Assembly (NCBI GenBank): GCA_021796315.1
Contig: JAJYOH010000283.1
Location: 1 to 7,577 of the forward strand
Source: Chloroflexota bacterium
Lineage (GTDB): Bacteria; Chloroflexota; Anaerolineae; Anaerolineales; Villigracilaceae
Direction: 5' to 3'
Length of the DNA: 7,577 nucleotides
How positions within the stretch are numbered: the first letter of the stretch is position 1; each line of letters starts with the position of its first letter. Shown one piece after another: positions 1 to 4,926 of the stretch. Below the pieces are notes generated by a model, which saw only the letters and a program-made list of their open reading frames with translations, had not been told where the DNA came from and did no database searches. Made by a program: the position numbers and the translations under genes.

Positions 1-1
1 T

Positions 2-66
2 TGTGAACTGCAATGACATAGGTTACACCTGATCCTAATGTGAAGAACTGCAATGACATGGGTTAC
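2..66. repeat. Left end of IS481-like element: doubled transposase-site repeat
   Basis: Two near-identical 22-bp units at 5-26 and 45-66, offset by 40 bp, differ at one position (A/G before GGTTAC). Both are preceded by TGTGA. They are probably transposase binding sites, which is inferred from their position just outside the transposase stop codon and from the matching inverted pair at the other end. Confidence 0.8.
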
Positions 67-80
67 GGTTTACGCTGAAA

Positions 81-1259
81 TTATGGATAGGCAACTGACT
101 TGATTCGTTTACCCATCGAGAAAAAATCAAGCCGCTTTTTCTGGACATTGACAATGGCTTGAACATATTGCCATTTGTATTTCTTGCCAACCTGGAATTT
201 ATCGTCTGCGGTCAATGTAATTCGTCCGCTTTTGCGCACCAAACGGATAAAAGTCACTTTGCCCTTTACCAATTGAAGATTGCGTTTGTGCCAGGGGTAG
301 GCTGAACGCAGAAAATGAGGCAAAGCTTTGGCTGCAAACTCGTTGGGTGTTTTTCCATCCAAGGCAGGCAGACGATGAGTGGTATTGATGCTGGTTTCCA
401 GTTTCTGTGCTTCCTTGAACAACTGCTTTTCGTTCCTGAAGGTCTTGGCTTTTAGAAACAGACGTTGAATGAGACCATTCAAGTTTTCGATGACGCCATT
501 GTGCCACGGTTCACTGGTTGGAATAAAAACAGGTTGCACATTGACATCCAAACACACACGCACTAACCTGCTCAACGAGCGCGGATAAGCATTGCTACCG
601 CGAAACTCCAAGCCGTTGTCCATTTGCAGAAATTTGGGCAGTCCGATTTCCTGCCAGGTTTCTACCAAAAAATCAATGATCCGCTCCATCTCCTTCTCTT
701 TCAGCACTCGCAGCGCCACTTTCTTGCCGAACACGTCGCGCACGACAATCAAGTAATATTTCTGCGAGTTGTCCTGCAAGTAGAACGGACCCTTCAAATC
801 CAACTCGTGAACATCGTTGACGGCTTGGCAGGCAAGAACAGGATACGTCAGGTTCGCTTCCTTGTACGGCTTTCGCCGCGGGTCAATCTCGTCTGCCTGC
901 TTCAACCAGAAATGAATGGTGCGAGCTGGCGGCAAAGGCGTTACACCTAACTCGCGCAATTCGTAGTAGATCGCTTCTGCGCTCACCAGCGCATACGGAT
1001 ACTTGCGATGTCCAGCTTTTCTGGCTCGGCGCGATTGGATCGCCATGTCTTTGATTTTCTGTGGATAGGTCTCCTTCCTGTGCTTGGGCGCACGAGAACC
1101 GTCTTCCAAACTCTTGGCGCCTGGTTGACGATCATAGCGAGTGATCCAACGATAGACCCAGCGTCGCGACTTCTTCATTCGCCTGGCAATTTCGGTTTTG
1201 GGTATGCCTTGTAAATGTAAACGTACGGCTTCCTTCCGTAGAGCAACCTTCGTTTTCAT
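81..1259 (-). CDS. DDE integrase-core transposase (IS481-like)
   Basis: A 392-residue protein that would catalyse cut-and-join transposition of the surrounding element. Residues 1-45 form a helix-turn-helix for end binding (KTEIARRMKKSRRWVYRW). A second DNA-binding helical region follows to about 125. The RNase H-fold catalytic core spans about 140-310. The likely catalytic triad is D154 in HELDLKGP, D214 in QMDNGLEFRG and E258 in WHNGVIENLNG. The D-to-E spacing is 43 residues, longer than the usual 35. The C-terminal ~70 residues look like a small beta-rich tail. The ATG at 1259 is preceded by GAGGAG six bases upstream, a strong ribosome site. No stop or frameshift is visible, so the enzyme looks intact and may be active. 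It lies within the doubled inverted repeats, which fixes its role. Confidence 0.9.
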   Translation of the reverse strand: MKTKVALRKEAVRLHLQGIPKTEIARRMKKSRRWVYRWITRYDRQPGAKSLEDGSRAPKHRKETYPQKIKDMAIQSRRARKAGHRKYPYALVSAEAIYYELRELGVTPLPPARTIHFWLKQADEIDPRRKPYKEANLTYPVLACQAVNDVHELDLKGPFYLQDNSQKYYLIVVRDVFGKKVALRVLKEKEMERIIDFLVETWQEIGLPKFLQMDNGLEFRGSNAYPRSLSRLVRVCLDVNVQPVFIPTSEPWHNGVIENLNGLIQRLFLKAKTFRNEKQLFKEAQKLETSINTTHRLPALDGKTPNEFAAKALPHFLRSAYPWHKRNLQLVKGKVTFIRLVRKSGRITLTADDKFQVGKKYKWQYVQAIVNVQKKRLDFFSMGKRIKSVAYP

Positions 1260-1291
1260 TTCTACTCCTCGTGGTTCTGAGGGTAGAATGT

Positions 1292-1352
1292 GTAACCGAT
1301 GTGGTTGCAGCTTTTCGCTTTAGAAATGTAACCTATCTTGTTGCAGTTTTCA
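1292..1352. repeat. Right end of IS481-like element: doubled repeat, inverted
   Basis: Two copies of the end repeat lie in inverse orientation to the left pair, starting GTAACC at 1292 and 1328 (offset 36 bp) and containing TTGCAG. The outer copy resembles the left outer copy most closely (ATAGGTTAC shared). The pair lies upstream of the transposase start, so the transposase promoter probably overlaps it. Confidence 0.75.
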
Positions 1353-1355
1353 TGT

Positions 1356-1370
1356 TAGAGAGTATCTAAA
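1356..1370. repeat. IS1-type terminal inverted repeat (InsB side)
   Basis: 15 bp, an exact reverse complement of 2132-2146. It contains the stop codon of the InsB-like reading frame. Confidence 0.85.
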
Positions 1371-1752
1371 CGTGAAGTGATACGAAGTCGACCAAGTGGA
1401 AGGAGTATTTTGGGAATTGACGTTTGGCTAACTGGCGGTGGTTATAGCAATAGGCGAACAAACGAAGGTTTTCGACCAGCGATTGCATGCGTCGAGAGAA
1501 GCAGCGTGATTTTCTTGCCAAGCGCTTCAGGTAATGGCGCAAGTCAGCATTCACGGCTTCTACCGAGTAGGTTTCCCGCTTATCGGTTCGCATTTCGTAG
1601 GGAGCTCCGTAATACAAGGTGTCGTAGACTGAAAATGCATCACTATAGTATTGCCTGGCTTGAGGTGCCCGGTCCAAGCAAGCCTGCATCGCTTCGGAAG
1701 TCCGCTCGGGAACCACATCCCAACTGAGCACACATCGGGTAGCCCGATCCAC
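1366..1752 (-). CDS. IS1-type transposase, catalytic (InsB-like) part, reached only by frameshift
   Basis: This is the C-terminal catalytic part of an IS1-family transposase. From a GTG at 1752 it reads 128 residues. Open frame extends upstream to about 1783 and adds NEVYLLTVV, but there is no ATG start and no good ribosome site, so it is expected to be made as a fusion with the upstream frames. Visible catalytic residues are D38 in YYSDAFSVYD and E65 in YSVEAVNADLRHYLKRL. The conserved block LARKSRCFSR and the tail RLFAYCYNHRQL are typical of IS1-type elements. The first catalytic Asp (ELDELYTF, Asp codon 1806-1808) lies in a third frame between the two frame breaks. The element is therefore either doubly frameshifted by design or a decayed copy with one indel. 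Confidence 0.75.
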   Translation of the reverse strand: MDRATRCVLSWDVVPERTSEAMQACLDRAPQARQYYSDAFSVYDTLYYGAPYEMRTDKRETYSVEAVNADLRHYLKRLARKSRCFSRRMQSLVENLRLFAYCYNHRQLAKRQFPKYSFHLVDFVSLHV

Positions 1753-1774
1753 AACCGTTAGCAGGTAGACTTCG

Positions 1775-1781
1775 TTTTTTT
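1775..1781 (-). other. A7 homopolymer at second frame break of IS1-type transposase
   Basis: On the minus strand the sequence reads GGC AAG AAA AAA ACG in the ELDELYTFIGKK frame. Moving to -1 (or gaining one A) gives ...AAA AAC GAA and continues NEVYLLTVV. The middle frame otherwise stops at TAA (1758-1760). The in-frame phasing does not give a perfect X XXY YYZ heptamer here, so polymerase slippage, a genuine one-base deletion or a sequencing error in the homopolymer are all possible. Confidence 0.55.
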
Positions 1782-1816
1782 CTTGCCAATGAAGGTGTAC
1801 AGTTCATCCAATTCGG

Positions 1817-2107
1817 CTATTTTGGGTCGGCTGGGAACGGAGCAGCGGGCAAACGGGCGGTGCAGGCTTTGACCCAATTAACCACGCTCTGTGGATTGAC
1901 CTTCAAAATCCGGGCAATCGCATTGTAACTGGTGCCTTCCACATACATGCGCACGGCAAGCAGGCGCGTCTCCTTGGGATAACCGTTCGGTGCTGGCTCT
2001 GGCGTGTAGACGGTCTGGCATTCATTGCAACGATACTTCTGACTGCCAGATGGATTCAAACCATTCTTTACTTGTCGCTTGGTTGATTTACACTTCGGAC
2101 ATTTCAT
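1817..2107 (-). CDS. IS1-type InsA-like zinc-finger/HTH protein
   Basis: A 96-residue protein that probably binds the element's ends and forms the N-terminal part of the transposase. A four-cysteine zinc finger is visible: C3, C6, C27 and C30 (KCPKCKS and RCNECQ). It is followed by a helix-turn-helix at about residues 58-83 (TSYNAIARILKVNPQSVVNW). The ATG at 2107 follows GGAG closely and lies just inside the terminal repeat. The frame ends GAC CCA AAA TAG, so the stop directly follows a C CCA AAA slippery heptamer. A -1 shift there continues as IAELDELYTFIGKK, which contains the first catalytic Asp of the transposase. IS1 itself makes its transposase by -1 frameshifting between insA and insB, so this arrangement fits the family. 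Confidence 0.8.
   Translation of the reverse strand: MKCPKCKSTKRQVKNGLNPSGSQKYRCNECQTVYTPEPAPNGYPKETRLLAVRMYVEGTSYNAIARILKVNPQSVVNWVKACTARLPAAPFPADPK
1820..1826 (-). promoter_or_regulatory. Candidate programmed -1 frameshift heptamer C CCA AAA
   Basis: In the InsA-like frame the codons are GAC CCA AAA TAG, giving the canonical X XXY YYZ arrangement with the stop codon immediately after it. Slipping back one base gives CCC AAA ATA and joins the frame that encodes the conserved ELDELYTF catalytic motif. That the shift is used is inferred from the conserved motif downstream. Confidence 0.6.
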
Positions 2108-2131
2108 CTCTCCATTTTATATCATTCTATA

Positions 2132-2146
2132 TTTAGATACTCTCTA
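2132..2146. repeat. IS1-type terminal inverted repeat (InsA side)
   Basis: 15 bp, an exact inverse of 1356-1370. The minus-strand sequence just inside it (TGATATAAAATGG) is AT-rich and contains TATAAA, so it may contribute to the element's promoter. Confidence 0.85.
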
Positions 2147-2207
2147 GCTACAGTACCTTTTGTGCGAATGGGCATAGCCGGAGCAATCTTTTGGAATGGG
2201 CCAAATG

Positions 2208-2909
2208 CTAAAAAACAAATATCCCGACAATGACCGCTGCCAGCGTGACAGTGATGTTATCCACATCCTTAAATGGCAGGGACTCGACGAGTGCACCAAC
2301 GAACGCGATGATAGTAACCGGCAGCAAATAACTGATAAATGACTTTGTAAAGATTCCTGCTGAAACGTAGATGAAAAGAATCAGGACGGTTATCAGCCAG
2401 CCGCCGAGGAACACGCTCACCGATCCGGCCAGGGACTTTTGGCGGCTCCACGGAATCGAGGGCGAAGTGACGCGGCGACCGATAATGTCGGCCAAGCCAT
2501 CGCCGCCGCACATCAACATCAACGCGGTCATGCCAATGGGGGAATCTTTCCAGTAGATGAGAGTCAGCAAAACGAAGACGATTCCATAATATAGCGGGCC
2601 GCGCAAAATCTCGCGGCGGTCGCCAGTGCGCGACATGGCTTGCACCGCGGCGTCGTCTTTGATAATGCCGAGGCCAACCAACGCAAACTGAGCAACGATC
2701 ATGAACGGGACGAGCGCGGCCAGCCATCGGGACGCGGGATCGTTCGGGAAAAGCAGCCAGCACAAGACAAAGATCGGACCGGTGCCGATATGAATCAGTT
2801 TGCGGCTGAGGCGGGCTTCGATCCAGCCGCGATGGGCAAAGAAATCCATCAGGCGCAAAAATCCGAGGGCGATGGCAAATGTGATGATGGTAGCGATGAT
2901 GCTGTTCAT
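2208..2909 (-). CDS. Membrane isoprenol/lipid-alcohol kinase (dolichol/phytol kinase family)
   Basis: A 233-residue integral membrane protein with about seven hydrophobic segments, starting at residues 2-20. Family motifs are visible: SRKLIHIGTG (35-44), CGGDGLADIIGRR (134-146), QKSLAGSVS (157-165) and VESLPFKDVDNITV (208-221). These match the CTP-dependent phytol/dolichol kinase and phosphatidate cytidylyltransferase-like superfamily. Members phosphorylate a long-chain isoprenoid alcohol, or in related branches handle CDP-lipids, at the membrane. The exact substrate cannot be read from the sequence; a polyprenol or geranylgeraniol/phytol salvage role is most likely. The ATG at 2909 is preceded by GGAG seven bases upstream. 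A terminator sits between it and the upstream SpeD-like gene, so it probably has its own promoter in 2910-2955. Length is normal for the family. The IS1-type element begins 61 bp after its stop and leaves the gene intact. Confidence 0.8.
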   Translation of the reverse strand: MNSIIATIITFAIALGFLRLMDFFAHRGWIEARLSRKLIHIGTGPIFVLCWLLFPNDPASRWLAALVPFMIVAQFALVGLGIIKDDAAVQAMSRTGDRREILRGPLYYGIVFVLLTLIYWKDSPIGMTALMLMCGGDGLADIIGRRVTSPSIPWSRQKSLAGSVSVFLGGWLITVLILFIYVSAGIFTKSFISYLLPVTIIAFVGALVESLPFKDVDNITVTLAAVIVGIFVF

Positions 2910-2953
2910 TGAATTCTCCAGGGAAAGGTGTCGCTTATAGAAACCCCATTATG

Positions 2954-2980
2954 AACAAAAAGACGCCCCGAAGGGCGTCT
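2954..2980 (-). terminator. Rho-independent terminator of the SpeD-like gene
   Basis: A perfect 8-bp stem AGACGCCC / GGGCGTCT (2961-2968 with 2973-2980). On the minus strand it has a TTCG tetraloop and is followed by TTTTTGTTC. It lies immediately after the stop of the 2986-3351 gene and upstream of the lipid kinase gene. Confidence 0.9.
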
Positions 2981-2985
2981 CGATT

Positions 2986-3351
2986 TTATTTTCGTTCGAC
3001 CGTGCGCAGACTATAGCGTTTGCCTCTGAAATACTTCAATGCAAATTCTGCAACTTGCTTTGGTTCATACGGCGCACAACTGAACACGTCGAGATAGATC
3101 GCACAGCTGGCTTCCGCAAAATGGGCAGACACGAGCGAAGTCTCAATCAGTTGCGTCATGCTGAATCCGTTCACGCGCGGGTCGTCGCCAAAATGCACAA
3201 CTTGTGTTTCACCGTAACGTTTCATTTTTATCAGATCGCACAACTGTTTTACAAACTCGCGGATTGCATCCGCGTCTTTCATCAGGCCAAGATCACATTC
3301 GTAAAGGTCAATACAGGAGGAGAGTCCCCAGTATTGAGGCGCATTTTCCAT
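2986..3351 (-). CDS. SpeD-like pyruvoyl-dependent decarboxylase (AdoMet decarboxylase superfamily)
   Basis: A 121-residue cytosolic protein, the size of bacterial/archaeal class 1 S-adenosylmethionine decarboxylases, which self-cleave to make a pyruvoyl cofactor and supply decarboxylated AdoMet for spermidine synthesis. The diagnostic block is residues 70-92. S72 would be the cleaved serine, H77 (Ser+5) the processing/proton-donor His and C92 (Ser+20) the catalytic Cys, followed by the usual context DVFSC. The residue before the cleaved Ser is Thr (TSLVSAH), where canonical enzymes have Glu (ESHLSIH). The usual HTWPE is replaced by HFAEA. So the processing machinery looks present while substrate-binding residues differ. 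Other SpeD homologues are known to act on arginine or ornithine, so substrate assignment is open. The ATG at 3351 has AAGGA upstream. No other polyamine gene is visible nearby. It is flanked by its own promoter candidate and terminator. Confidence 0.75.
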   Translation of the reverse strand: MENAPQYWGLSSCIDLYECDLGLMKDADAIREFVKQLCDLIKMKRYGETQVVHFGDDPRVNGFSMTQLIETSLVSAHFAEASCAIYLDVFSCAPYEPKQVAEFALKYFRGKRYSLRTVERK

Positions 3352-3389
3352 TCGCTAAATTTCCTTTCAGTACCTGCAAAGTTTTTCAA

Positions 3390-3418
3390 TATATATCATT
3401 GATTTGGGATTTTGATAA
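3390..3418 (-). promoter_or_regulatory. Candidate sigma70-type promoter for the SpeD-like gene
   Basis: On the minus strand TTATCA (3413-3418) is followed after 17 bp by TATATA (3390-3395), about 40 bp before the start codon. Each box matches the consensus at about four of six positions. It lies downstream of the terminator of the preceding gene, as expected for an independent transcript. Confidence 0.4.
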
Positions 3419-3432
3419 CGTTTTTGAGCAAG

Positions 3433-3463
3433 AAAATCCCGCCGACTTTGAGTCGTCAGCGGG
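3433..3463 (-). terminator. Rho-independent terminator after the DinB-fold gene
   Basis: On the minus strand CCCGCTGAC (3455-3463) pairs with GTCGGCGGG (3438-3446), including one U-G pair, around an 8-base loop, followed by ATTTTCTTGCTC. It lies about 43 bp past the stop codon of the 3506-4012 gene and probably ends the B3/B4-DinB transcript. Confidence 0.7.
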
Positions 3464-3505
3464 CGGCGTTGACTGGAAACAATATGGATTTTTGTCTTCG
3501 CGATT

Positions 3506-4012
3506 CTATTCGGGTCTGTATGGCGCTTTGATTTCGATGTCGCCAACGTATTCCGGCAAATTTGAATTTCCCAGCATCTGACGGATGGCCTGGATTTCTC
3601 CGATGTGATACCAGTAGTGATACGTCATGCGACGCATGGCCGAGCCGACGCTTTGACCAACGGATTTTCCCTGGCGCAAAAGATCTGCTGATAGGCCTTC
3701 GGTTGTGAGCGCGTCTAGGAAGGGATCAACGGCTTTTGTGATTGCGTGCCACGCATCAAGCGTTTCCTTGAACGAAGGAGTGCTCATCGGCGCACCGTAT
3801 GCAAATTCTTCATCCACTTTTGGGTAAGGCATCTTGCCCATTGCATAGCTTAACCAATAGCGTTGTTCCTGCCATGCCAAATGTCCGACTGTCCAACTGA
3901 TGCAGTTCATCGGGCCGAAATGACGCGCCGCATCTTCTTCGGACACGCCATCGAGTCCACGCAGCCATTCGCTGCGCGTAAAACGGAGTTGGTCAACTAA
4001 CGGATGAGCCAT
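3506..4012 (-). CDS. DinB-fold family protein (putative metal-dependent)
   Basis: A 168-residue protein of the DinB/YfiT four-helix-bundle superfamily. A typical three-histidine metal site can be seen: H44 in VGHLAWQEQRYW, and H132 and H136 in the HxxxH of YHYWYHIGEIQAIRQMLG. Members include bacillithiol or mycothiol-dependent transferases and many proteins of unknown role. Nothing here identifies the substrate. The start was placed at the ATG at 4012 because AAGGA lies seven bases upstream. The frame is open further upstream, but that extension is the translation of an intergenic repeat. It is 54 bp downstream of the B3/B4 domain gene on the same strand with no terminator between them, so co-transcription is likely. 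The name DinB reflects the fold only; no DNA-damage role is implied. Confidence 0.85.
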   Translation of the reverse strand: MAHPLVDQLRFTRSEWLRGLDGVSEEDAARHFGPMNCISWTVGHLAWQEQRYWLSYAMGKMPYPKVDEEFAYGAPMSTPSFKETLDAWHAITKAVDPFLDALTTEGLSADLLRQGKSVGQSVGSAMRRMTYHYWYHIGEIQAIRQMLGNSNLPEYVGDIEIKAPYRPE

Positions 4013-4033
4013 GTTTTTTTCCTTTTTTACAAT

Positions 4034-4066
4034 GTCATTGCGAGTGGCGCCACGCAGCAATCTTTT
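4034..4066. repeat. Palindromic intergenic repeat of the GTCATTGCGAG type
   Basis: The plus strand reads GTCATTGCGAG, then a perfect 10-bp palindrome GTGGCGCCAC (4044-4053), then GCAGCAATCT. Outer arms ATTGC (4037-4041) and GCAAT (4057-4061) also pair. GTCATTGCGAG...GCAATCT is a dispersed intergenic repeat I recognise from many bacterial genomes. It fills almost all of the space between two genes and creates a spurious 5' extension of the DinB-fold frame. Confidence 0.65.
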
Positions 4067-4747
4067 TTATTCGAGTGCGCTAAAAACTTTCAACAACTCA
4101 ATCTTTGCATTTGGTGCGATAAGTTCAACATTTCGCTGTATTTCTTGCAAATGATGCATGACAACTTCTTCACTGATTCCGGTCGGCGCATATGTTGTGA
4201 AAACCGCGTTACGCGTGGACGGTGTAATTTGCGTCCGCTGATCGGGGCCGTAGACGATGCTCGAGATGATTCCTTCGCTGTCACGAATCATCATGTCATT
4301 TGCTTTTGGCGTTTGCGGTTCGCCGCGCAACAAAATATAGCTTTCCGTTCCGGTTGCCGCGTCCAGCGTCATTGGGAGGTGGACAGAGTCCAGATCGTGC
4401 CCGGCGGTCAAAAGCAGATTGTCCATTTCAGCCATGAACATACATTCGACCAGCGCGGCTACGCTCGGAATGGATTTTCCTTTGAAGAGAATCGACTCGA
4501 GTTGAAGCTGGACGTGATATGTCTTTTTGAATTGACGGTAATAATCGTCGTAGGCTTTTAGAATCGGATGGCTCAGGAGTGCGGCACGATCCTGTCCCGC
4601 AAAACGCGAGCGGAGTTCATCTTCCAGCGCGGTTTTGCGTTTTTCGAGTTCAGCGTGATGCGGAGGATTGACCACGTCGCGCATAACGAGCATGCCCGCA
4701 TGTGCATCAGGATATAACGTTTTCCATCGGTCGGATAATTGAAACAT
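4067..4747 (-). CDS. Stand-alone B3/B4 domain protein (PheRS beta-type tRNA-editing fold)
   Basis: A 226-residue soluble protein resembling the B3/B4 editing domain of the phenylalanyl-tRNA synthetase beta chain, found as a free-standing family (COG3382 type). Supporting stretches are HPILKAYDDYYRQFKKTYHV (60-79), the FKGKSIPSVAALVECMF region (88-104) and LLLTAGHDLDSVHLP (111-125). The last resembles the conserved GxDLDxI segment of the family. The C-terminal part, with the GIISSIVYGPDQRT region and TTYAPTG, fits the second half of the fold. In PheRS this domain hydrolyses mischarged Tyr-tRNA(Phe). For solo proteins a trans-editing or nucleic-acid role is inferred and unproven. The ATG at 4747 has only a weak ribosome site; a 14-bp palindrome ends two bases upstream of the start codon. 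It is probably the first gene of a two-gene unit with the DinB-fold gene. Confidence 0.75.
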   Translation of the reverse strand: MFQLSDRWKTLYPDAHAGMLVMRDVVNPPHHAELEKRKTALEDELRSRFAGQDRAALLSHPILKAYDDYYRQFKKTYHVQLQLESILFKGKSIPSVAALVECMFMAEMDNLLLTAGHDLDSVHLPMTLDAATGTESYILLRGEPQTPKANDMMIRDSEGIISSIVYGPDQRTQITPSTRNAVFTTYAPTGISEEVVMHHLQEIQRNVELIAPNAKIELLKVFSALE

Positions 4748-4748
4748 A

Positions 4749-4762
4749 GTAAATTAATTTAC
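4749..4762. repeat. Perfect 14-bp AT-rich palindrome just upstream of the B3/B4 gene
   Basis: GTAAATTAATTTAC is its own reverse complement and ends two bases before the ATG at 4747 (minus strand). It could be an operator or a leader hairpin, or simply an AT-rich spacer. It overlaps where a ribosome site would lie, and no good Shine-Dalgarno sequence is present. Confidence 0.4.
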
Positions 4763-4850
4763 CACGAAGACTCAAAGACGCAAAAGGAATTCGCTTGTGG
4801 TTGAGAAATGCCTAACGCAAATTTCACGAATGGACGAATGACGCGAATAG
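4761..4850. repeat. Two short periodic intergenic repeat modules
   Basis: At 4761-4786 the plus strand reads ACCACGAAGACTCAAAGACG and continues CAAAAG, a drifting motif close to widespread bacterial intergenic repeats of the CCACGAAGACACGAAG type. At 4820-4850 there are three CGAAT units at about 9-bp intervals (CACGAATGG, ACGAATG, ACGCGAATAG). Together with a featureless stretch to 4926 they fill the 179-bp gap between the TIR gene and the B3/B4 gene. No open frame or clear terminator was found there. Confidence 0.45.
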
Positions 4851-4926
4851 CCCAAAAGAATTCATTCAACAGATGCTTCGACAATGGCAATTGGGCAAAC
4901 GCTAACATTCATAAACTATCCGTTGG

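Larger units (their letters stand above)
2..1352 (-). mobile_element. IS481-like insertion sequence, complete or nearly so
   Basis: About 1.35 kb bounded by imperfect inverted repeats. The left outer end (2-26) and the reverse complement of the right outer end (1328-1352) agree at about 20 of 25 positions, sharing AACTGCAA and ATAGGTTAC and beginning with TG. It carries one gene, a DDE transposase on the minus strand. Each end has a second, inner copy of the repeat. The left end lies one base from the window edge, so the target-site duplication cannot be checked. Family assignment rests on the single-ORF organisation and the HTH plus integrase-core protein; another rve-type family is possible. 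Confidence 0.8.
1356..2146 (-). mobile_element. IS1-type insertion sequence
   Basis: A 791-bp element with perfect 15-bp terminal inverted repeats: TAGAGAGTATCTAAA at 1356-1370 and its reverse complement at 2132-2146. Similarity continues weakly inward. It encodes an InsA-like zinc-finger/HTH protein followed by an InsB-like catalytic part, the IS1 arrangement, and its size is close to IS1. The InsB stop codon TAG lies inside the left terminal repeat. No 8-9 bp target duplication is seen (left flank ttttcatgt, right flank gctacagta), which is expected if the neighbouring IS481-like element disrupted the left flank. Confidence 0.85.

Noticed and set aside
2..66. CRISPR-like array suggested by repeated 22-bp units
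   Set aside because: Only two units occur here, with an inverted pair at the far side of a transposase gene. They are transposon ends.
624..1214. Plus-strand open frames of 108 and 68 codons inside the first transposase gene
   Set aside because: They are antisense to an intact, motif-supported transposase and show no recognisable domain.
2147..2207. A short minus-strand frame reading RLCPFAQKVL, reminiscent of the start of glutathione transferase or thioredoxin-fold proteins, between the kinase stop and the IS1-type element
   Set aside because: Only about 20 codons, no start codon, and it ends at a stop codon outside the insertion element, so it is not an interrupted gene. The resemblance is likely chance.
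2640..2912. Plus-strand 90-codon frame antisense to the lipid kinase
   Set aside because: It lies opposite a well-supported membrane protein gene, has unusual charged composition and no ribosome site I could recognise.
4013..4060. N-terminal extension of the DinB-fold protein starting at 4060
   Set aside because: It is the translation of the intergenic repeat. The ATG at 4012 has a proper ribosome site and matches the usual start of the family.
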